Below, piece after piece: positions 8,020 through 16,021 of a stretch of 53,993 nucleotides of DNA. The position numbers and the translations under genes were made by a program. The stretch lies in assembly GCF_003243465.1 (NCBI RefSeq), contig NZ_QFQZ01000025.1:1-53993 (forward strand), written 5' to 3'. This DNA is from Caulobacter segnis (GTDB taxonomy: Bacteria > Pseudomonadota > Alphaproteobacteria > Caulobacterales > Caulobacteraceae). The notes beneath the pieces are model-generated. The model was not told the origin of the DNA, did not search any database, and worked only from the letters and a program-made list of their open reading frames with translations. Position 1 is the stretch's first letter. Each line of letters begins with the position of its first letter.

Positions 8020-9618
8020 ATGCTGACCCTCTCCCGCTGGAAGATCATCGCCGTCACCCTGTCGGTGATCTTCGGGATCCTGTTCTCCCTGCCCAACGTG
8101 CTTCCTCAGAAGACGTTGGATGCGCTGCCCGGCTTCCTGCCGCACAAGAAGCTGAACCTCGGCCTCGACCTGCAGGGCGGGTCCTACCTGCTCTATGAGG
8201 TCGACACCGAGGCGCTGCACCGCGAGCGGCTGTCGAACCTGACCGAAGACGTCCGCACCCAGCTGCGCAGCGAGCAGATCCCGTTCGGCGAGCTGAACCA
8301 GCAGGGCGAGATCATCAGCGTCCGCATCGGCGACGCGGCCCGCTACAACGACGCCCTGAACCTGCTGCGCAAGAACCTCGGCGCGCCGCTGGCCGGCGCG
8401 ATCGGCGGCAAGGACGTCGCCATCTCGGGCAAGGGCGACAACCGCATCGAAGTCCGCTTCGTGCCCGAGGCGATCAAGGCCGACGCGGTGAAGGCCGTCG
8501 ACCAGTCGATCGAGACGATCCGCCGCCGGATCGACAGCCTGGGCACCAAGGAGCCCTCGATCAACCGCCAGGGCGAAAACCGGATCATGATCCAGGCCCC
8601 GGGCGAGAGCGATCCGGGCAAGCTGCGGGACATCATCGGCAAGACCGCCAAGCTGACCTTCCAGATGGTCGACGAGACGGTGACGCCGGAGGACGTCCAG
8701 GCCGGCCGCATTCCGCCTGGCTCGGAAGTCCTGCCGGGCGACCAGTTCTCGCCCTACTACGTGGTCAAGAAGCGCGCCCTGGTTTCGGGCGAGGAACTGA
8801 CCAACGCCCAGCAGCAGTTCGACCCGCAGACCGGCAATCCGGTCGTCCAGTTCGCCTTCAACGCCGCGGGCGCGCGCAAGTTCGGCGACGCCACCGCCCG
8901 CAATATCGGCAAGAAGTTCGCGATCGTCCTCGACAAGAAGGTGATCTCGGCGCCGGTCATCAACGGCGCTATCACCGGCGGCAGCGGCATCATCACCGGC
9001 AACTTCACGGTCGACAGCGCCAACGAGCTGTCGCTGCTGCTGCGCTCGGGCGCTCTGCCCGCGCCGCTGAACGTCGAGGACCAGCGCACCGTGACCGCCG
9101 AGCTCGGCGCCGACGCCGTGCGCGCCGGCTCGATCTCGCTGGCGATCGGCGCGGTGTCGATGTTCGTGTTCGTGATCCTGGCCTACGGCCTGTTCGGCGG
9201 CTTCGCGGCCATCGCCCTGGTGGTCAACGTCCTGCTGATCGTCGGCATCATGTCGGCGACCCAGGCGACGCTTACGTTCCCCGGCATCGCCGGCCTGATC
9301 CTGACCCTGGCCGTCGCCGTCGACGCCAACGTGCTGATCTACGAGCGCATGCGCGACGAGGCCAACGCCGGGCGCACGCCCATGGCGGCGGCGGACCACG
9401 GCTACAAGCTGGCCCTGACCTCGATCCTGGACGCCAACATCACCAGCCTGATCTCGGGCCTGATCATGTTCAGCTTCGGTTCGGGCCCGGTGAAGGGCTT
9501 CGCCTGGACCCTGGTGATCGGCGTGTTCACGTCGCTGTTCACCGCCATCTTCATCACCCAAGTGCTCATCGGCTGGTGGTTCAAGGCCACCAAGCCGAAG
9601 AAGCTGCCGATCGCATAG
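8020..9618 (+). CDS. secD: Protein translocase subunit SecD
   Basis: SecD uses the proton gradient to help pull proteins through SecYEG. The 532-residue product has an N-terminal transmembrane helix, the LGLDLQGGSYLL motif, a large periplasmic domain (about residues 60-340) and five C-terminal helices with the RND-like SLAIGAVSMFVFVILAYG and AVDANVLIYERMRDE (the functional Asp). Length is typical of alphaproteobacteria. secF starts 12 nt downstream with AGGAGA before its ATG, so the pair is co-transcribed. Confidence 0.97.
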   Translation: MLTLSRWKIIAVTLSVIFGILFSLPNVLPQKTLDALPGFLPHKKLNLGLDLQGGSYLLYEVDTEALHRERLSNLTEDVRTQLRSEQIPFGELNQQGEIISVRIGDAARYNDALNLLRKNLGAPLAGAIGGKDVAISGKGDNRIEVRFVPEAIKADAVKAVDQSIETIRRRIDSLGTKEPSINRQGENRIMIQAPGESDPGKLRDIIGKTAKLTFQMVDETVTPEDVQAGRIPPGSEVLPGDQFSPYYVVKKRALVSGEELTNAQQQFDPQTGNPVVQFAFNAAGARKFGDATARNIGKKFAIVLDKKVISAPVINGAITGGSGIITGNFTVDSANELSLLLRSGALPAPLNVEDQRTVTAELGADAVRAGSISLAIGAVSMFVFVILAYGLFGGFAAIALVVNVLLIVGIMSATQATLTFPGIAGLILTLAVAVDANVLIYERMRDEANAGRTPMAAADHGYKLALTSILDANITSLISGLIMFSFGSGPVKGFAWTLVIGVFTSLFTAIFITQVLIGWWFKATKPKKLPIA

Positions 9619-9630
9619 GAGACCCGACCA

Positions 9631-10578
9631 ATGCGTTGGCCCCTCATTCGCTACATTCCGCGCGCCACCAAGTTCCGCTTCGTGCGCTGGGCGCCCATCG
9701 CGGCGATCTTCTCGGCGATCCTGATCGTCGGCTCGATCGCCTCGCTGTTCGTGCAAGGCCTGAACCTCGGCATCGACTTCAAGGGCGGCAACGCCCTGGA
9801 AGTCACCATGCCGCGCCCGGTTCCGCTGGCCGAGCTGCGCGCGACCATGAACCAGATCGGCGTCCACGACGCCCAGGTCCAAGGCTTCGGCCAGCCGACC
9901 TCGGCCATGGTCAAGTTCCTGCCCGCCAAGGGCGAAGCCCCCAGCGCCGCCTCGGCCAATGTCGAGCGCGAGCTGGTCAAGCGCTTCCCCGACCTGAAGG
10001 TGACCAGCCGATCGGAAGTGGGCGCCAAGGTCTCGGGCGAGCTCCTGATGTCCGGCTTCAAGGCGCTGGGCGTCGCCCTGCTGCTGACCCTGGGCTACAT
10101 CTGGTTCCGCTTCGGCCTGTCCTACGGCACGGGCGCGGTCGTGGCCGTGATCCATGACATCGTCCTGACGCTGGGCCTGCTGTCGGTGGTCGGCATCGAG
10201 TTCTCGATGACCGAGATCGCGGCCCTGCTGACCGTGATCGGCTACTCGATGAACGAAAAGGTCATCACCTTCGACCGACTGAAGGAGAACCTGCGCAAGT
10301 ACAAGACGACCCCGCTGCGCGACATCATCGACCTGTCGGAAAACGAGCGTCTGTCGCGGACCATCATCACCGGCACCACGGCCTTGCTGGCCCTGGGCGG
10401 CACGATGGCGTTCGGTGGGCCGGTGCTGTTCCCGCTGGTGACGACGATGATCTTCGGCATCGTGATCGGCACCTATTCGTCGATCTACATCGCCCTGCCG
10501 ATGATCCTGATCTGGGGCGTCAAGCGCAACGACGACGAGGCCACGCCGATCAAGCTCGGCGCGGCGTCGCGGCCCTGA
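9631..10578 (+). CDS. secF: Protein translocase subunit SecF
   Basis: SecF completes the SecDF-YajC complex. The 315-residue product has the N-terminal helix, the LGIDFKGGNALEV motif, a periplasmic P4-like domain and five C-terminal helices containing GYSMNEKVITFDRLKENLRK, the SecF signature. Its TGA overlaps the next ATG as TGATG, which implies translational coupling to the Mth938-domain gene. Confidence 0.97.
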   Translation: MRWPLIRYIPRATKFRFVRWAPIAAIFSAILIVGSIASLFVQGLNLGIDFKGGNALEVTMPRPVPLAELRATMNQIGVHDAQVQGFGQPTSAMVKFLPAKGEAPSAASANVERELVKRFPDLKVTSRSEVGAKVSGELLMSGFKALGVALLLTLGYIWFRFGLSYGTGAVVAVIHDIVLTLGLLSVVGIEFSMTEIAALLTVIGYSMNEKVITFDRLKENLRKYKTTPLRDIIDLSENERLSRTIITGTTALLALGGTMAFGGPVLFPLVTTMIFGIVIGTYSSIYIALPMILIWGVKRNDDEATPIKLGAASRP

Positions 10579-10931
10579 TGCGGCAGCCGCCCTCCATCGA
10601 CGCCTGGGGCGGCGGCGGCTTTCGGGTCGCCGGCGTGTGGCGGCCCGGCTCGCTGCTGATCCTCGACGATCAGCCGCGCGACTGGGCCGCGACCAGCCTG
10701 GCGGAGCTGACGCCCGAGTCCTTCGCCGAGGTCTTCGCGGCCGGCGGATCGGTCGAGTTCGTGCTGCTCGGCGTGGGTCTGGCCAACGCCCTGCCGCCGC
10801 GTCCGGTGCGCGACGCCCTGAAGGCCGCCGGCTTCGGCCTCGAGTTCATGAGCACCGAAGCCGCCGCCCGAACCTACAACGTGCTGGCCAGCGAGGGCCG
10901 GCGACTGGCCGCGGCGCTGATCGCGGTCTGA
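10578..10931 (+). CDS. Mth938-domain protein (DUF498, NDUFAF3-like)
   Basis: The 117-residue soluble protein has the compact Mth938 fold pattern: an N-terminal GGGGFRVAGVWRPGSLLIL strand pair, the central VEFVLLGVGLANALPP motif, and a C-terminal MSTEAAARTYNVLASEGRRL segment typical of this family. The human homologue, NDUFAF3, is a mitochondrial complex I assembly factor. The bacterial role is not established here, but its start overlaps the secF stop, so it is made with the membrane-protein insertion machinery. No signal peptide or membrane helix is present. Confidence 0.88.
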   Translation: MRQPPSIDAWGGGGFRVAGVWRPGSLLILDDQPRDWAATSLAELTPESFAEVFAAGGSVEFVLLGVGLANALPPRPVRDALKAAGFGLEFMSTEAAARTYNVLASEGRRLAAALIAV

Positions 10932-11008
10932 GCTCGTTTCACCGTCATCTCGCCAACAAGTCGCGGGATAACAGGGTAAGAGCGCCCAGAACCGCGTTCG
11001 CCCCAACT

Positions 11009-11037
11009 TTGCCCGCGGCGGCGAACACCCCTATGGT
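11009..11037 (+). promoter_or_regulatory. Putative promoter for the PuuD-like gene
   Basis: TTGCCC (11009-11014) and TATGGT (11032-11037) are separated by exactly 17 bp, 35 bp before the ATG at 11072. This fits a housekeeping-sigma promoter in the 140-bp gap. It is a pattern match only. Confidence 0.4.
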
Positions 11038-11071
11038 CTCGCCAAGCAAAAGGGATCCGAGGGGGAAACCG

Positions 11072-11686
11072 ATGTCTGGACTGCTCTCCAACTTCCGCAA
11101 CACCATCATCGTCAGCTTCATCCTGGCGCTGGTGATCGTGATCGGCTACGGCCACGGCCCGCAGGGCCACGGCCTCGTCTATGCGCAGGCGATCTTCCGT
11201 TGGCTGCACGTGTTGTTCGGCATCCTGTGGATCGGCCTGCTGTACTATTTCAACTTCGTGCAGATCCGGGTGATGCCGCAGATCCCGGCCGAGCTGAAGC
11301 CGGCGGTCACCCAGTACATCGCGCCGGAGGCCCTGTTCTGGTTCCGCTGGGCCGCGCTCGCGACCTGGGTGATGGGCGTCATCCTGGCCTATAGCCGCGG
11401 CTACATCCTGGAAGCGTTCACCCTGGGCCTGGCCGGCGGCTACACCCCCGGCGTCGATATGGGCTTCACCTTCATCGGCACCGGTATGTGGCTGGCCACG
11501 GTGATGTTCCTCAATGTCTGGGGTGTGATCTGGCCGAACCAGAAGCGCGCCCTTGGCATCATCGAGGTCGACGCCGACGCCAAGGCCAAGGCGGCCAGGA
11601 CGGCCATGCTCTTCAGCCGCATCAACACGCTGCTCAGCATCCCGATGCTGGCGACCATGGCGATGAACCAGACGGTGTTTGGCTGA
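11072..11686 (+). CDS. PuuD-like (urate hydroxylase family) integral membrane protein, membrane domain only
   Basis: The 204-residue protein has about five transmembrane helices, with conserved-looking IFRWLHVLFGILWIGLLYYF, EALFWFRWAALATWV and NVWGVIWPNQK segments that match the membrane domain of PuuD urate hydroxylases. Full-length PuuD has a C-terminal cytochrome c domain; no CxxCH is present here, so urate oxidation is doubtful. The open frame extends upstream, but the ATG preceded by GAGGGGGAAACC is the natural start. It sits between the Mth938 gene and the squalene-synthase-like gene and ends at a strong terminator. Confidence 0.75.
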   Translation: MSGLLSNFRNTIIVSFILALVIVIGYGHGPQGHGLVYAQAIFRWLHVLFGILWIGLLYYFNFVQIRVMPQIPAELKPAVTQYIAPEALFWFRWAALATWVMGVILAYSRGYILEAFTLGLAGGYTPGVDMGFTFIGTGMWLATVMFLNVWGVIWPNQKRALGIIEVDADAKAKAARTAMLFSRINTLLSIPMLATMAMNQTVFG

Positions 11687-11714
11687 CGCCGACGACGACA
11701 CGCTGTAAGGGGAG

Positions 11715-11751
11715 GGCCCGCCGCAAATTCGCCGGCGGGCCTTCTTCGTTT
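11715..11751 (+). terminator. Intrinsic terminator just before the next start codon
   Basis: A perfect 9-bp stem (GGCCCGCCG / CGGCGGGCC, loop of 9) is followed by TTCTTCGTTTT. It ends about eight bases before the ATG at 11759, so the next gene needs a promoter overlapping this hairpin or read-through. Confidence 0.85.
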
Positions 11752-11758
11752 TGAGCGC

Positions 11759-12472
11759 ATGGCCGACACCGAAACCCTCGAAGACCTCGTCCGCCGCGTC
11801 GATCCCGACCGCTGGCTGACGACCCGCTTCATCGCCGACCCGGCCGCGCGGGCCGACGTCATCGCGCTGTACGGCCTGAACTACGAGCTGGCCCGCGTAG
11901 CCGGCGGCGTCTCCAACGCCCTGATGGGCGAGATCCGCATCACCTGGTGGCGCGAGGCCATGGAAGAGGTGGCGGTCGGCAAGGCGCCGCGCAAGCATCC
12001 CAATGTCGAGGCGCTGGCCGCGTCGGGCTTCGATCCCAACGCCCTGGCCGCCCTGGCCGACGCGCGCTTCACCGACCTCGACGAGGGGCCGCTGAAGGAC
12101 GAGGCGGCCGTGATGGCCTATGTCGACGGCACGGCGGGGGCGCTGGCGGTGCTGGCCGCGCGGCGGCTGGACGCCAGCGCCGACCCGCACGCCGTGAAGG
12201 GCGCGGCGCGGGCCTGGGGGCTGGCGGGGCTGTGGCGTCTGAAGCAGGCGGGCCGCGCACGGCTGCCGGAGACCTGGACCCAAGCTGACGTCAAGCAGCG
12301 GGTCGAGGCGCAGTTGAAGGCCGCGCGGAGCGAGGTGAGGCGCCTGCCGGTCGCGGCGTTCCCGGCGGTGGCCCCGGCGGCTCTGGCGCGGGCCTATGCA
12401 GCTGGGCGTGAGATGGGCGAGCTGGAGAAGAAGGCGCGGCTGACGTTTTCGGTGGCGACGGGGCGGCTGTAG
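11759..12472 (+). CDS. Squalene/phytoene-synthase-like protein lacking both Asp-rich motifs (NDUFAF6-like)
   Basis: The 237-residue all-helical protein aligns by eye with squalene/phytoene synthases: RWLTTRFI...ALYGLNYELARV...IRITWWREAMEEV. The catalytic DxxxD that should follow in the first helix is NYELA, and the second Asp motif region reads WRLKQAGRARLP. It therefore should not make prenyl products. The same loss is found in NDUFAF6, a mitochondrial complex I assembly factor of this fold. It is two genes from the NDUFAF3-like gene. No Shine-Dalgarno precedes the ATG and a terminator ends eight bases upstream, so a leaderless transcript is possible. Confidence 0.78.
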   Translation: MADTETLEDLVRRVDPDRWLTTRFIADPAARADVIALYGLNYELARVAGGVSNALMGEIRITWWREAMEEVAVGKAPRKHPNVEALAASGFDPNALAALADARFTDLDEGPLKDEAAVMAYVDGTAGALAVLAARRLDASADPHAVKGAARAWGLAGLWRLKQAGRARLPETWTQADVKQRVEAQLKAARSEVRRLPVAAFPAVAPAALARAYAAGREMGELEKKARLTFSVATGRL

Positions 12473-12480
12473 CCCTTCTC

Positions 12481-12607
12481 CCGACCTCCCCGGCGAATGC
12501 CGGGGCCCAGATCGTATGGCTTTGAAGCGCATGCAAGAACGCCCGCGACCTTTCTAGGATCGCGGGCGCTTTGGCATCTGGGCCCCGGCATTCGCCGGGG
12601 AGATCGG
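12481..12607. repeat. Type A palindromic intergenic element (copy 1)
   Basis: A 32-bp inverted repeat (12481-12512 and 12576-12607, one mismatch) has arms that each contain the smaller palindrome CCCCGGCGAATGCCGGGG. The loop holds a separate 9-bp perfect hairpin (CGCCCGCGA 12540-12548 / TCGCGGGCG 12560-12568). It fills the 143-bp space between two convergent genes, whose stops lie within 9 bp of its ends. A second copy is at 44626-44757. Confidence 0.9.
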
Positions 12608-12615
12608 GTTTTAAG

Positions 12616-14727
12616 CTAGCGGCCCGGCCGCGTGTTTCCCGTCCACTGGTCCAGCCAGTCCAGCACTTCCTTGTGCCACTGCACCGAGTTCTGGGCCTTC
12701 AGCACCCAGTGGTTCTCGTTCGGAAAGTACAGCAGCTTGCTGGGCACGCCGCGCCGTTGCAGGGCGGTGAAGGTGGCCAGGCCCTGTTCGACCGGGATGC
12801 GATAGTCGAGCTGGCCCTGGACGACCATCTGCGGCTTGGCCCACTTGTCGACGTGCAGCGCGGGATTGAACTTTTCGTAGGTCGTGCCCGGCTGCCAAGG
12901 CGTGCCGCCGTTCTCCCATTCGGTGAACCACAGTTCCTCGGTGGCGAAGCCCATGGCGCGCGTGTCGAAGACGCCGTCATGGTCGACCAGGCACTTCCAC
13001 GGCTGGTTCCAGTTCCCGGCGATCCAATTGATCATGTAGCCGCCGTACGAGGCGCCCAGGGCGCAGGCGCGGTCGGCGTCGAGGAACGCATACTTCTGGG
13101 TCGCGAAGGTCCAGCCCTTCTGCAGGTCCTCCAGCGGGCGGTCGCCCCAGTGCTGGCTGATCGCGTCGGTGAACGCCTGGCCATAGCCGGTCGACCCGTG
13201 GAAATCGATCATCACCACGGCGTAGCCGGCGTTGGCGTAGACCTGCGGGTTCCAGCGGTAGGACCAGCTGTTGCTGAACGAGCCCTGCGGGCCACCGTGA
13301 ATCAGGAAGGCGACCGGGTACTTCTTGGCCGGATCGAAATTGGCGGGCTTCAGCACGAAGCCGTGGACCGTCTCGTCGTTCCATCCCTTGAAGTTGAACT
13401 GCTCCGGCTCGCCCCAGGCGACGTCCTTCAGGGCGTCGCTGGAGACGCTGGCGACCTTCACGGCCGGGCCCTTCGCCGGCAGGAAGAACAGTTCCGACGG
13501 GCTCTTCAGCGAGTCGGCGGCGTAGACGATGCCGTTCGGACCAACGTCGAAAGCGCTGACATGGCCCTCGCCGGTCAGGGCCGTGACCTTGCCGGTCTTC
13601 ACGTCGATCGCGAACAGCTTGCCTTGGCCGACATCGAGGGCGGTGGCGTAGATCGTCTTGCCGTCGCGGCTCCAGGCGATGGCGTCCGCCGAGCGGTCCC
13701 AGGCAGGGGCCAGTTCACGATCTTCCTTCGTGGTCCGATCGCGGATGATAATGGCGAACCGATCCGCCTCGAAGCCGGGGCGCTTCATGGCGCGATAGGC
13801 CGCGAACTTGCCGTCGGGCGAGATCACCGGCGCGGTGTCCCAGGCCTTGTTGGCCTCGGTGCGGTTGCGCGGCTTCTCGGAACCGTCGATCTTCACCGCC
13901 CAGAAGTCGAAGTTGGTGGTCCAGGCCTCGTCCTTGCCGGCGACCTTGGCCGAGAACACCACGGCGTCGTTCTCGGGCGTGATCGCGAAGTCGTTGTCGT
14001 CGCCGAACGGTTTGGTGGGCGTGTCGCCATCGAACCCCTTCATCAGGTCGATCGGCTGGCCGGTCGCCACGCCGCCGGCGTCGAGCGCATAGGCGAACAG
14101 GTGATTCTTCGTTCCGTCGTTCCAGGTGTCCCAGTGGCGGACCATCAGGCGGTCGTAGACGACTCCGGTGGCCTTGGTGTCGGCCTTGGCGGCGAGCCGC
14201 GCCTCGGTGCAGGCCAGGTCGGCGCAGTCGGGGAACACGGCCATGCCGACGACGATCGTCTTGCCGTCCGACGCCACGCGGTAGGCCTGGACGTCGAACG
14301 GGGTGCGGGTCACCTGGGTCGCCGTCTCGCCCGTCGCGTCGGTCCGGAACACCTGGTCGGTCCCGCCCGCGCGGCCCGAGATGAAATAGATCGCCTTGCC
14401 GTCGGCGCTCCAGCGGCCGCTGCTGGCGCCGCCGTCCGAGATCTTCAGCCGGCGTGGGGCCATCTTGGTCTTCAGGTCGGCGATCCACAGGGACATCGCG
14501 GCCTTGTTGGCCGGATAGTTCATGGTCCGCACCGCGTAGAGCACGTAGCGACCGTCCGGCGAGACGCGCGGATCGCTGAGGCGATCCAGGCTGGCCATGT
14601 CCTTGGCCGTGAACACGTGCGGCTTGGAAGCGGCCGGCGGTCCCGCAGGGGCTTGCGCGTGGGCCGCGCCGGCGAGGGCGATGGACAGCGCGGCGGCGGA
14701 GGCGACGAAACGCAAGCTCTTGATCAT
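12616..14727 (-). CDS. Secreted S9-family prolyl oligopeptidase-type peptidase
   Basis: The 703-residue protein has a Sec signal peptide cleaved near AGAAHAQA (about residue 25), a large N-terminal beta-propeller (repeats such as PRVSPDGRYVLYAVR, ISPDGKFAAYRA, DGKTIYATA) and a C-terminal alpha/beta hydrolase domain. The nucleophile is in GASYGGY; the acid is probably the Asp of QLDYRIP and the base the His of NENHW. This fits dipeptidyl/acylaminoacyl peptidases of the periplasm that degrade peptides. The exact specificity cannot be read from sequence. It faces lpxC across a 286-bp gap. Confidence 0.93.
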   Translation of the reverse strand: MIKSLRFVASAAALSIALAGAAHAQAPAGPPAASKPHVFTAKDMASLDRLSDPRVSPDGRYVLYAVRTMNYPANKAAMSLWIADLKTKMAPRRLKISDGGASSGRWSADGKAIYFISGRAGGTDQVFRTDATGETATQVTRTPFDVQAYRVASDGKTIVVGMAVFPDCADLACTEARLAAKADTKATGVVYDRLMVRHWDTWNDGTKNHLFAYALDAGGVATGQPIDLMKGFDGDTPTKPFGDDNDFAITPENDAVVFSAKVAGKDEAWTTNFDFWAVKIDGSEKPRNRTEANKAWDTAPVISPDGKFAAYRAMKRPGFEADRFAIIIRDRTTKEDRELAPAWDRSADAIAWSRDGKTIYATALDVGQGKLFAIDVKTGKVTALTGEGHVSAFDVGPNGIVYAADSLKSPSELFFLPAKGPAVKVASVSSDALKDVAWGEPEQFNFKGWNDETVHGFVLKPANFDPAKKYPVAFLIHGGPQGSFSNSWSYRWNPQVYANAGYAVVMIDFHGSTGYGQAFTDAISQHWGDRPLEDLQKGWTFATQKYAFLDADRACALGASYGGYMINWIAGNWNQPWKCLVDHDGVFDTRAMGFATEELWFTEWENGGTPWQPGTTYEKFNPALHVDKWAKPQMVVQGQLDYRIPVEQGLATFTALQRRGVPSKLLYFPNENHWVLKAQNSVQWHKEVLDWLDQWTGNTRPGR

Positions 14728-14926
14728 GAAACCGAAAACCCTGGAGACGGTTATGCCTTTTGCGGCGGAGCCTAGACCTGCTTTTCACCGGCCGCTAGGC
14801 GAGACTCGCAAGAGATCACCGCCCACAGATCGTCGAGCGACGTTCTGTTTCATGGCGCGCATGCGTGCAATAAAAGTGAAATAAAGTCAGAAGCTTAGAG
14901 CGTAACAATCCGAAACAGGACTTGCT

Positions 14927-14955
14927 TTGCCGCGACGCAGCATCGCTCCTACATG
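14927..14955 (+). promoter_or_regulatory. Putative lpxC promoter
   Basis: TTGCCG (14927-14932) and TACATG (14950-14955) are spaced 17 bp, about 59 bp before the lpxC GTG. The rest of the 286-bp divergent gap (14728-15013) is unusually AT-rich around 14850-14910, but I could not define a matching promoter for the peptidase on the other strand. Confidence 0.3.
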
Positions 14956-15013
14956 CTAAGTCGGGGCGAAAACGGCGGACCTTGGTTCGACCGTCTAGCA
15001 ATAAGGGTCTCTA

Positions 15014-15910
15014 GTGTCGGCTTCGGGTTATTTTCAGCACACGGTCGCAGGACCGGTGATCTTCGCGGGGATCGGCCTGCACACCGGCGCGCATGTGCGC
15101 GTCGTGGTGCGTCCGGCGGCGCCCGACGCGGGGATCGTCTTTGTGCGGACCGATGTGCATGACCGCGACAACCGCGTTCCGGTGAGCGCCCAGTCGGTCT
15201 GCCAGACTCAGCTGGGCACCGTGATCGGCAACGCCGACGATGTCCGCGTCTCGACCATCGAGCACCTGATGGCGGCCCTCGCGGCCCTGTCGATCGACAA
15301 CTGCGTCGTCGAGCTGGACGGCCCCGAAGTGCCGATCATGGATGGCTCGTCCGAGCCTTTCGTCCAGATCCTGGACCGCGCCGGCCGCCGCAAGCAGGAA
15401 GCCGTCCGTCACTACATCGAGATTCTCGCGCCGATCGTGGTGGAGGAGGGCGACAAGCGCGCCGCTCTGCTGCCGGCCGACCGATTCGAGGTCGCCTTCG
15501 AGATCGCCTTCGGCAGCAAGGCCATCGGACGCCAGGCCGTCGATCTCGCTATCGACGAAGAATCGTTCCGTTCGGAGCTGTCCAACTGCCGCACCTTCGG
15601 CTTCCTCCGCGATGTCGAAGCCCTGCGCGCCATCGGCCTAGCCCGTGGTGGCTCGATGGAAAACGCCGTCGTGATCGATGGCGACCGCGTGCTCAATCCC
15701 GAAGGCCTGCGCCGCCGGGACGAGTTCGTTCGCCACAAGGCGCTGGACGCCATCGGCGATCTTTATGTGCTGGGCAAGCCGATCCTCGGCCGCTTCGAAG
15801 GCGTTCTGGCCGGTCACGGCCTCAATAACGCCGTGGTTCGAGCGTTGCTGGCCCAGCCGCGCGCCTGGCGCCTGCGCGCCCTCGCGTCGGAACTGGCTGA
15901 AGCGGTTTAA
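15014..15910 (+). CDS. lpxC: UDP-3-O-acyl-N-acetylglucosamine deacetylase LpxC
   Basis: LpxC is the committed zinc-dependent deacetylase of lipid A synthesis. The 298-residue product has the family N terminus (QHTVAGPVIFAGIGLHTG), the zinc ligand in STIEHLMAALAAL, the DGSSEPFV loop and the second zinc site HKALDAIGDLY. The start is GTG, with AAGGG six bases upstream as ribosome binding site. Next downstream is bamD, so two outer-membrane biogenesis genes are adjacent. Confidence 0.97.
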   Translation: MSASGYFQHTVAGPVIFAGIGLHTGAHVRVVVRPAAPDAGIVFVRTDVHDRDNRVPVSAQSVCQTQLGTVIGNADDVRVSTIEHLMAALAALSIDNCVVELDGPEVPIMDGSSEPFVQILDRAGRRKQEAVRHYIEILAPIVVEEGDKRAALLPADRFEVAFEIAFGSKAIGRQAVDLAIDEESFRSELSNCRTFGFLRDVEALRAIGLARGGSMENAVVIDGDRVLNPEGLRRRDEFVRHKALDAIGDLYVLGKPILGRFEGVLAGHGLNNAVVRALLAQPRAWRLRALASELAEAV

Positions 15911-15945
15911 GAGCGTCTCGAAGAGTCGGGGCTCGGCCTTCGCAT

Positions 15946-15973
15946 TTGCGCCTTTTGCGGCGTGGTGTAGAAG
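15946..15973 (+). promoter_or_regulatory. Putative bamD promoter
   Basis: TTGCGC (15946-15951) and TAGAAG (15968-15973), spacer 16, lie 48 bp before the bamD start in the 111-bp gap after lpxC. Pattern match only; read-through from lpxC is equally possible. Confidence 0.28.
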
Positions 15974-16021
15974 CCTTGCACGGCGCAGGGGCGCACGTTT
16001 GCTTCGAGGGTGAGAGACTCC

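Noticed and set aside
7957..10155. 732-codon minus-strand open frame opposite secD/secF
   Set aside because: Shadow of secDF caused by the GC3-rich codon pattern; the protein is repetitive Gln/Ala/Asp/Arg/His with no domain, and secD/secF are certain.
12571..14775. 734-codon plus-strand open frame opposite the S9 peptidase
   Set aside because: Antisense shadow; low-complexity Arg/Val/Gly/Asp composition and no motifs.
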